A stretch of 64,000 bases of DNA from Sinosporangium album (lineage in GTDB: Bacteria > Actinomycetota > Actinomycetes > Streptosporangiales > Streptosporangiaceae). The position numbers were made by a program, and so were the translations under genes. Under the pieces are notes generated by a model. It saw only the letters and a program-made list of their open reading frames with translations. It was not told the origin of the DNA and did no database searches. The stretch's first letter is position 1. Every line of letters starts with the position of its first letter. Of this stretch, positions 58,221 to 64,000 are shown piece by piece. The stretch lies in assembly GCF_900100605.1 (NCBI RefSeq), contig NZ_FNCN01000013.1, forward strand, positions 62,001 through 126,000, in the 5' to 3' direction.

Positions 58221-60084
58221 CACACAGGTGAATACAGCGGAACTGCCGGAACTGAAAACGCCCAACTGGTTTGCGTTATCCGGAAACCTATCGGATATCG
58301 GATTTGTCGCCATTGCCAGGAAACTGCCCTCGCTGATCCGCCGGGCGCTCGGCATGGCCTGGGAGGCGGGCCCGCGCGACACCATCGCCGTGATCACGCT
58401 CAACCTGCTCAGCGGAGTCTTCACCGCCTTCGGCCTCCTCGCCACCACCGGCGTGCTGGAAGCCCTCTTCAGCGTGGGCCCCACGCCTGAACGGATCAGA
58501 GCCGCACTGCCCAGCCTGATCCTCGTCGCCACCGCCGCGGTGCTCCGTACGGCCCTCCAAGCCGGCGCGGGCTTCTCCCAGGCCAGGCTCCGGCCGCAGG
58601 TGGCCCGCATCGCCGAGGAGAGGATGTACGGCCTGACCAGCCAGGTCGAGCTCGCCGCCTACGACGACCCCGACTTCCACGACGCGCTGCAGCGCGCCCG
58701 CAACCGAGGCGTCGACGGGCCCGACGCCGTCGTCGACACCACGCTGGACACCCTCACCGCCCTCACCGGCATCCTCGCCGCCGGCGGCGTGCTCGGCCTG
58801 CTGCACCCGGTGCTCCTGCCGCTGCTCGTGATCGCCGTGCTGCCCGACGGGTGGGCCGCCATCCGTTCGGCCCGCATGAACTACGAGATGAGCTACGCGC
58901 TCATCCCGGCACGGCGGCGGAAATGGATCCTGGCCGACCTGATGGCCCGGCGGGAAGCCGCCGCCGAGGTGCGCTCGTTCAACATGCGCGGCTTCCTGAT
59001 GCGGATGTACGACACCGTGGCCCGCGCCGAACAGAACGTCATGCTGGACGTGGCAGGCCGGCAGACCGTCGCCAGGCTCGTCGGCGAGGCGCTCGGCGGG
59101 GTCGGCACGCTGGCCGTCTACGTGGCGCTCGGCCTGCTGCTGGGCCTCGGGATCGTGCCGCTGGCGGTCGCCGGCACCGCCGTACTCGCCATCAGATCGG
59201 GGCAGGGTTCCCTGCAGAACCTGATGTACGCCACCAACCGGCTCTACGAGGAAGGGCTGTACTTCACGGACTACGTGGAGTTCTGCGCCGAGGCCGAACG
59301 CCGCCTGCCCGGCGTGCCCTCCGCCGACACCCCGGCGGCCTTCGAGCGGATCACGGTCGACGACATCACGTTCTCCTACCCCGGGGCCGAGACGCCCGCC
59401 CTGCGCGGGGTGTCCCTGCACATCGACAAGGGCGAGATCATCGCGCTGGTCGGGGAGAACGGCTCCGGCAAGACGACCCTCTCCAAGGTGCTGGCGGGAC
59501 TCTACGCGCCCGAGGGCGGGCGGGTGCTGTGGGACGACCGCGACCTGGCCCACGTCGACACCGACGCCCTGCGCCGCGGCATCGCCGTCATCGCCCAGGA
59601 CCACACCCACTGGCCGCTTTCGGTCCGCCACAACATCACCATGGGAACCGACCGCGGAGAGGCGGCGATGCTGGCCGCTGCCGAGGTCGCCGGCGCCGAC
59701 CAGGTCGCCGCCGAACTGCCCCACGGATACGACACGCTGTTGGACCGGCGCTTCAAGGAGGGCCACGAGCTCTCCGGCGGGCAGTGGCAGCGCGTCGCGG
59801 TCGCCCGGGGATTCCACCGCGAGGCGCCGCTGCTCATCTGCGACGAACCCACCGCCGCCCTCGACGCCCGGGCCGAGCACGCCCTGTTCGAACGGGTGCG
59901 CCGCCACGCCGACGGCCGTACGGTGCTCCTCATCACCCACCGGCTCGCCAGCGTCCGCTACGCCGACCGCATCTACGTCCTCGACCGCGGAGTGGTCATC
60001 GAGGAGGGCGCCCACCAGGAGCTGATGGACAAGGAAGGGGTCTACGCCGAGCTGTACACGCTTCAGGCCGACGCCTACTCCTGA
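58213..60084 (+). CDS. ABC exporter, fused permease-ATPase (half transporter)
   Basis: A 623-residue type I exporter. After a hydrophilic N-terminus, about six membrane helices span residues 50-360. The nucleotide-binding domain has GENGSGKTT (about 415-423), IAQDHTHWPLSVRHNI (Q loop), LSGGQWQRVAVARGF (signature) and LLICDEPTAALD (Walker B). The style resembles exporters near lanthipeptide and other RiPP clusters, but no modification enzyme is adjacent. The ATG is held in an inverted repeat with no SD nearby. It is divergent from the STAND regulator and probably dimerises. Confidence 0.92.
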   Translation: MADTQVNTAELPELKTPNWFALSGNLSDIGFVAIARKLPSLIRRALGMAWEAGPRDTIAVITLNLLSGVFTAFGLLATTGVLEALFSVGPTPERIRAALPSLILVATAAVLRTALQAGAGFSQARLRPQVARIAEERMYGLTSQVELAAYDDPDFHDALQRARNRGVDGPDAVVDTTLDTLTALTGILAAGGVLGLLHPVLLPLLVIAVLPDGWAAIRSARMNYEMSYALIPARRRKWILADLMARREAAAEVRSFNMRGFLMRMYDTVARAEQNVMLDVAGRQTVARLVGEALGGVGTLAVYVALGLLLGLGIVPLAVAGTAVLAIRSGQGSLQNLMYATNRLYEEGLYFTDYVEFCAEAERRLPGVPSADTPAAFERITVDDITFSYPGAETPALRGVSLHIDKGEIIALVGENGSGKTTLSKVLAGLYAPEGGRVLWDDRDLAHVDTDALRRGIAVIAQDHTHWPLSVRHNITMGTDRGEAAMLAAAEVAGADQVAAELPHGYDTLLDRRFKEGHELSGGQWQRVAVARGFHREAPLLICDEPTAALDARAEHALFERVRRHADGRTVLLITHRLASVRYADRIYVLDRGVVIEEGAHQELMDKEGVYAELYTLQADAYS

Positions 60085-60098
60085 CTGGGGGAATACAC

Positions 60099-60122
60099 AT
60101 CGGCATACATACATCTGCCGAT
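60099..60122. promoter_or_regulatory. Inverted repeat between ABC exporter and AMP-binding homologue
   Basis: ATCGGCA (60099-60105) and TGCCGAT (60116-60122) are 7-bp arms around TACATACATC. It may end the exporter transcript or bind a regulator; it overlaps a possible upstream ATG (60121). Confidence 0.5.
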
Positions 60123-60156
60123 GCCGCCGCCGGCGATCGCGTCATACGGTCACGGC

Positions 60157-60939
60157 ATGATGCCCCTCACCCCGCCCGCGACCGGCACCGTGCTCCAGCA
60201 CGTGCTCGGCCGGGCCCACGAGAGAGGCGACCGGCCGGCCCTGGTCGACCTCGGCGGGGGAGTCATGTACGGCTACCGCCGCCTGCTGTCCGATGTGACG
60301 CGTGCGGCCTCCGCACTGGTCCGGCGGGGAGCGCCCCGCGGGCAGGCGGTCGGTGTATACGTCGGCACGGTGGCGTTCCAGACCGTGGCGGTGCAGGCGA
60401 CGATCGCCGCCGGGGGCTGTGCCGTACTCCTCGCGGTCGGGGCGCAGGAGTGTGAGACGGCGCGGCGGCTGGTGGATGTGGACGCCAGGATGCTGATCAC
60501 GGGCCCCGACCTGGCCGGGGCGGCGGTCAGGCTGGCCGAGGACAGCCGGGTGCGGCAGGTCGTCTCTTTCGGCGCGGCGGTCGACACGGTGGCCTTCCGG
60601 GATCTGCTCGACATGGAGCCGGGGCCGCTGCCGGTGCTCGATCCGAATACCCAGCCCGCGTTGACGGCCGTCGACGGACAGGTGCTGACCCATCGCGACC
60701 TGCTCGGCAGAATGGCGGAGTTGGACGGCGGGACTGTTCTCACCGAGTCCGATGTCGTGCTGGTCACCTGGCAGCCGGACGGCGACCCCGACCTGCCGGC
60801 GCTGGTCGGACTGGCCCTCGGCAAAGGGTGTCTGGTCGTCGCCGCCCCCGGGGGGAGCGGGGCCGAGCTGGCGGGAACCGCCCACGACTTCGGCGTCACG
60901 GTGATCACTCTGCCGGGGGGCGAGATCACCCGTCTGTGA
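60157..60939 (+). CDS. Truncated adenylate-forming-enzyme homologue lacking the P-loop
   Basis: A 260-residue relative of the N-terminal half of acyl-CoA/4-coumarate-CoA ligases. The start ([31 protein letters not shown]) and the following Rossmann-like strands fit the family. At the place where YTSGTTGxPKG should precede VxLTHRNL, the text jumps from TQPALTAVDG to QVLTHRDL, so the ATP phosphate-binding loop is missing. The whole C-terminal lid domain is also absent. It cannot adenylate in the normal way. It may be a decaying gene or a binding protein. ATG 60157 is favoured over 60121; neither has a good SD. Confidence 0.7.
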   Translation: MMPLTPPATGTVLQHVLGRAHERGDRPALVDLGGGVMYGYRRLLSDVTRAASALVRRGAPRGQAVGVYVGTVAFQTVAVQATIAAGGCAVLLAVGAQECETARRLVDVDARMLITGPDLAGAAVRLAEDSRVRQVVSFGAAVDTVAFRDLLDMEPGPLPVLDPNTQPALTAVDGQVLTHRDLLGRMAELDGGTVLTESDVVLVTWQPDGDPDLPALVGLALGKGCLVVAAPGGSGAELAGTAHDFGVTVITLPGGEITRL

Positions 60940-60958
60940 GCCGTCCGCAGGACGCGCC

Positions 60959-61246
60959 TCAGAGCGAGGGGACGAGCTCCCAGACGACCTTCAGGTTGTC
61001 ACGCTGCCCGAAGCCTTCAAGGTGGCTTCCCATGATGTCCTCCACCACGGCGAGGTTCTCGGCGTCGTCCGCGATGGCCTTCAAGGTGAGTACTCCCTCG
61101 CCCGCGGAGACGACGCCTTTGCCTATGACGCCTTGGCCCATGTCGAAGGTGAGGTGGCCCTCGGTCTCGGTGTAGTCCGCGTGGATCTTGCGGCCAAGGT
61201 GGGAGCAGAGTTGCTTGAGGTAGCGCTCGGGGCGCTGGGTCGCGAC
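60959..61246 (-). CDS. DUF2218 protein, iron-regulated, start codon unclear
   Basis: About 95 residues matching the DUF2218 pattern (RPERYLKQLCSHLGRKIHADYTETEGHL, FDMGQGVIG, then LEGFGQRDNLKVVWE). Such proteins are often encoded with siderophore-interacting proteins. The only canonical start is ATG 61141, which would remove the first 35 residues including the conserved RYLKQLCSH. In frame, a GGAGGT stands six bases before GTC 61244-61246, and a TAA closes the frame soon upstream. I therefore mark GTC as the probable position of the start. An iron box lies 18 bp further upstream. Confidence 0.7.
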   Translation of the reverse strand, partial: VATQRPERYLKQLCSHLGRKIHADYTETEGHLTFDMGQGVIGKGVVSAGEGVLTLKAIADDAENLAVVEDIMGSHLEGFGQRDNLKVVWELVPSL

Positions 61247-61264
61247 CTTCGCACCTCCAATCGG

Positions 61265-61283
61265 TTAGATTAGGCTTACCTTA
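61265..61283 (-). promoter_or_regulatory. Iron box upstream of DUF2218 gene
   Basis: TTAGATTAGGCTTACCTTA matches the iron-box consensus TTAGGTTAGGCTAACCTAA at 16 of 19 positions, better than the box at the siderophore importer. A DtxR-family repressor should control the leftward gene. Confidence 0.85.
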
Positions 61284-61344
61284 CTGGCCGAAGGTCCGCA
61301 AGGGCCTCGTGGGACTGGTCTGCCTGCCCTGTCCACGTGAGTAG

Positions 61345-61620
61345 GTCGCCGGCGCACTCCTCGACGGGCCCGCGGGGAAGCGGCCCGAGGCGGTGTTCTG
61401 CTTCGCCGACCCCATCGCCTACGGGGTTTACGCCGCGGAGGCCGAACGGGGCCTGCGCATCCCCGATGACGTCTCCGTCATGGGTTACGACGACCATCCG
61501 ATGTCCGCTCTGCTCACGCCCGGGCTCACCAGTGTCAACTGGGACATCGACGGCATCGTGCGCGCCGCCGTACGGCTGGTGGTGGAGGCCGTCGACGCCG
61601 ACTTTCTCCGTTCTCAAGCA
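61345..61620 (+). pseudogene. Remnant of a LacI-family regulator (C-terminal part)
   Basis: In one frame the text RPEAVFCFADPIAYGVYAAE, GLRIPDDVSVMGYDDHPMS and LTPGLTSVNWDIDGI reproduces the end of the LacI/PBP1 sugar-binding domain. There is no helix-turn-helix, a stop (TAG 61342-61344) closes the frame just upstream, and homology fades after about 61620. The remaining DNA of 61284-61720 holds nothing else I can support. Confidence 0.75.
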
Positions 61621-61720
61621 CTCTCGGACGAGCTCGAGACCAGCCGCGGCGAACGTGACCGCGCAGACCTTGGGTCCTGGTCATATTCGGCCGGATTCCC
61701 TAAGCGGCGGGGCCCTGATA

Positions 61721-62635
61721 TCACTTGGCCATGACCGCGAGCCCGTCGAGGTAGCGCGCGAGAGAATGCTCGAACAGGGCGTCCATGTCATCGGTGGCCA
61801 ACTGCTCTCCCTCGGCCGCGAGACGGGGAAAGCGCCCTGACCGAAACCATTGCTGGGCCTCGGCGTCTATCGCCGTCCACCACTCGGCCGTGCGCATGCG
61901 CGTCTCGCGCTCCGCCCGCAGCTCGTCCGCCGCGGCCAACGCGAGGCCGCGCACGAGAGCCGGGAGGGCGAACGTCGCGCGGTTGCGTTCGGCCCGCGAG
62001 AGGCCGGCCCGCGTGAGCGCGTGGAGGGTCCGCTCGCTGTGCGCCATCGCCTCGGGGACGAGGGGCGGCCTCGTCAGAGGCACAAGTTCGGCCAGCCAGT
62101 GGTGGCGGCGGTAGAGACGCCACTGCAGTCGGTACACCTGCTCCAGTTGCTCGCGCCACCCCGCGGGAGCGGCCGTCGTCAGCGGTTCGGCACGGAACAC
62201 CGAGCGGATCATGAGGAGTTCGAGCTCATCGCGGCCGGAAACATGGTGATAGAGGGACATCGGCGTCACGCCGAACCGGCCCGCGAGACCGCGCATGGAG
62301 ACCGCGTCGATCCCTTCGCGGTCGGCGAGCGCGATGGCCGTCGCGACGATCCCCGGCCTCGTCAGCTCGCGGGGCGAAAGCCGTGGAGCATGTGGGGCGC
62401 GGGGCGCGGCGGCCCGCACCACACTGCCCGAGCCGGGTCTGGTGACGATGAGGCCCTCGTCCCGGAGCAGGGTGAGCGCGCGGCTCGCGGTCGCCATCGC
62501 GACGCCGAAGTCGCGCACGATCTGCCGTGTCGAGGGCACCCGTTCCCCGGGGCGCAGCACGCCTTCGACGATCTTCCGGCGGAGCTCGACAGCCACGCGC
62601 TGGGCCGGCCGCAGTTCGTCATCCTCCACTGTCAC
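61721..62635 (-). CDS. Double-HTH regulator: GntR N-terminus fused to TetR-type domain
   Basis: A 304-residue protein with two DNA-binding modules. Residues 8-75 are a GntR winged helix (VAVELRRKIVEGVLRPGERVPSTRQIVRDFGVAMATASRAL). Residues about 90-140 are a TetR helix-turn-helix (RPGIVATAIALADREGIDAVSMRGLAGRFGVTPMSLYHHV), followed by a TetR C-terminal ligand domain with a WW pair in TAEWWTAID. Fusion of this type is known in actinomycetes. GTG 62635 gives the full GntR domain. It is divergent from the amidohydrolase gene and probably controls it. Confidence 0.88.
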   Translation of the reverse strand: MTVEDDELRPAQRVAVELRRKIVEGVLRPGERVPSTRQIVRDFGVAMATASRALTLLRDEGLIVTRPGSGSVVRAAAPRAPHAPRLSPRELTRPGIVATAIALADREGIDAVSMRGLAGRFGVTPMSLYHHVSGRDELELLMIRSVFRAEPLTTAAPAGWREQLEQVYRLQWRLYRRHHWLAELVPLTRPPLVPEAMAHSERTLHALTRAGLSRAERNRATFALPALVRGLALAAADELRAERETRMRTAEWWTAIDAEAQQWFRSGRFPRLAAEGEQLATDDMDALFEHSLARYLDGLAVMAK

Positions 62636-62770
62636 GGGCCCAACTGTACTAGTTCGGACGGAGGTCGCCTCGGATCCGAGGCTGGGAGTTCAGCACCTAG
62701 CCAGCAGTACGGTTGAGCAAGTGCACTGCCGTGGCTACCCGGTCTTTTCGCCCATCCATACGGTGTATAC

Positions 62771-64000
62771 ATGACCCACGACAGAACACCCCTGGCTCTC
62801 ACCCATGTCACCGTGATCGACGTCACCGGCGGCCCGTCTCAACCGGACCAGACCGTCCTCGTGGTCGACGGCACGATCGCGGCGGTGGGTCCCGAGCCGC
62901 ACGTCGTGATCCCGCCCGGGGCCAGGATCCATGACCTGAGTGGGCGGCACGTACTGCCGGGCCTGACCGACATGCATGTGCACAGCGAGTCGGCCGGGGA
63001 TGACGAACGGCACTTCCCCGCGGTCTACATCGCCAACGGCGTGACGACGGTCCGCGAGATGTGGGGGAAACCGTACCTCCACGAATGGCGGCGACGGACG
63101 TCTGCCGGCGAAATGCTCGGACCTCGCTCGTTCATCGCCGGCCCGATCGTGGACGGATCTCCCGCCCTGTGGGAGGACGTCCCCATAGATGCACCGATCA
63201 CCACGGTCACCACCGAGGCGGAGGCCAGGCGTGCCGTGAGTGCGGCCAGAGACGGCGGGGCCGACTTCGTGAAGGTGTACTCCCGGCTGGAGCGTGAGCC
63301 GTATTTCGCGCTGCTGCGGGAGGCCGCCAGGCAGGACATGACAGTCGTCGGCCACCGGTCGGACCGGGTGCCGCTCGCGGAGCAGATCGGCTCGGGCCAG
63401 CGGTCCTTCGAACACGTCCACGGCCTGTGGCCGGCCACCTCCGACGACGTGGAGCGGCTGGAGGCCGCCATGGCCAGGATCTCCCCTCAGCCCGGCTTCT
63501 ACTACGCCGACTGGTTCAGGCGGATCAACGAGGTGGAGTGGGAGTCGGTAGGGCGTTACAGTCCGGCGTCCGCCGCGGCGCTGTTCGAGCGCATGGTCGC
63601 CGAGGACGTCGCCTACTGCCCGACGCTCACCATGCACGCGGCGGTCGACCTGCCGGAGTGGATGCGGCTGGACGACGAACGGCTCGCCTACATGACCCCT
63701 GATACGCCTGCCATATGGTCATTCGTCCGGGACCAGATCTTCCATGGCGGAGGACGAAGTGCCGACGAGGCGGCGAAGCGGCGCATGCTGTTCGACCATC
63801 GGCGGGCGGCGGTCGCGGCCATGGACGAGGCGGGCGTGCGGTTGCTGGCCGGTACGGACGCGGTCACCCCCGGCCTGTTCCCGGGCTTCGCGCTGCACGA
63901 TGAGCTCGAGTTCATGGTCGGCGCCGGGCTGACGCCGATGCGCGCCCTCCAGACCGCGACACTCGAACCCGCCAGGTTCCTCGGTTGTGAGCGGACATCC
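62771..64000 (+). CDS. Amidohydrolase family protein (cut by window end)
   Basis: The first 410 residues of a metal-dependent hydrolase; the frame is open at the right edge. PGLTDMHVHSES places metal ligands H69 and H71. FVKVYSRL has the lysine position that is carboxylated in related enzymes, followed by VGHRSD and SFEHVHG with further His ligands and LLAGTDAVTPG with the catalytic Asp. The text ends ALQTATLEPARFLG, near the usual C-terminal region. There is no signal peptide. A GTATAC sequence sits directly before ATG 62771 and there is no SD, so the message may be leaderless. The divergent GntR-TetR fusion is the likely regulator. Confidence 0.9.
   Translation, partial: MTHDRTPLALTHVTVIDVTGGPSQPDQTVLVVDGTIAAVGPEPHVVIPPGARIHDLSGRHVLPGLTDMHVHSESAGDDERHFPAVYIANGVTTVREMWGKPYLHEWRRRTSAGEMLGPRSFIAGPIVDGSPALWEDVPIDAPITTVTTEAEARRAVSAARDGGADFVKVYSRLEREPYFALLREAARQDMTVVGHRSDRVPLAEQIGSGQRSFEHVHGLWPATSDDVERLEAAMARISPQPGFYYADWFRRINEVEWESVGRYSPASAAALFERMVAEDVAYCPTLTMHAAVDLPEWMRLDDERLAYMTPDTPAIWSFVRDQIFHGGGRSADEAAKRRMLFDHRRAAVAAMDEAGVRLLAGTDAVTPGLFPGFALHDELEFMVGAGLTPMRALQTATLEPARFLGCERTS

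Noticed and set aside
58213-60939. Lanthipeptide or other RiPP biosynthetic cluster
   Set aside because: An exporter and a doubtful small ORF are present, but no lanthionine synthetase, cyclase or protease is encoded nearby.

Overview
The window is about 70% G+C chromosomal DNA from an actinomycete. Gene order (ddl, DUF3515, thiL, thiD, rpmB, recG, rsmD, coaD, YceD-like, rpmF, rnc, mutM, acyP, smc, ftsY), frequent GTG/TTG starts, a SigR-like sigma factor, IdeR/DmdR-type iron boxes and protein style all point to Streptosporangiales (Streptosporangium, Nonomuraea or Microbispora relatives). This placement is inferred from content, not from a database search. No rRNA, tRNA, CRISPR array, insertion sequence or prophage was found.

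Region 1 (about 0.3-20.7 kb) is core genome: peptidoglycan precursor synthesis (ddl), thiamine phosphorylation (thiL, thiD), ribosomal proteins L28 and L32, DNA repair (recG, mutM), CoA synthesis (coaD), RNase III, SMC and FtsY. A repeat-rich, membrane-anchored protein with a cellulose-binding-like tail sits between thiL and thiD. An XRE regulator faces a methionine aminopeptidase across a palindrome. thiL appears to lack a canonical start codon.

Region 2 (20.7-33.2 kb) is nutrient uptake. A siderophore ABC importer (ATPase, two permeases, lipoprotein) is split around two iron boxes. A six-gene leftward cassette follows: a YtcJ-like amidohydrolase and a complete dipeptide/oligopeptide-type ABC importer, faced by a divergent LysR regulator whose start codon abuts a palindrome.

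Region 3 (33.3-42.1 kb) is accessory and regulatory. A tightly packed three-gene cassette (membrane-anchored GTPase-like protein, C-tail-anchored protein, soluble protein) is unfamiliar to me and is the best candidate for an undescribed system. It is followed by an XRE regulator, a secreted serine hydrolase with a hairpin leader, a cysteine-desulfhydrase-like PLP enzyme, a SigR-like sigma factor without an adjacent RsrA, and a MEDS/HATPase sensor.

Region 4 (42.1-55.1 kb) mixes housekeeping and envelope genes: polysaccharide deacetylase, HerA-like ATPase, TypA, alpha/beta hydrolase, Pta, a secreted coiled-coil protein, a VOC protein, a TetR regulator facing a small ORF, and a class B penicillin-binding protein. 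A 137-bp element seen at bases 50-187 recurs here in inverted orientation (53334-53470).

Region 5 (55.4-64.0 kb) holds a STAND/LuxR regulator facing an ABC exporter, an adenylate-forming-enzyme homologue without its P-loop, an iron-box-controlled DUF2218 gene without a canonical start codon, a LacI-type remnant, a GntR-TetR fusion regulator and an amidohydrolase running off the right edge.
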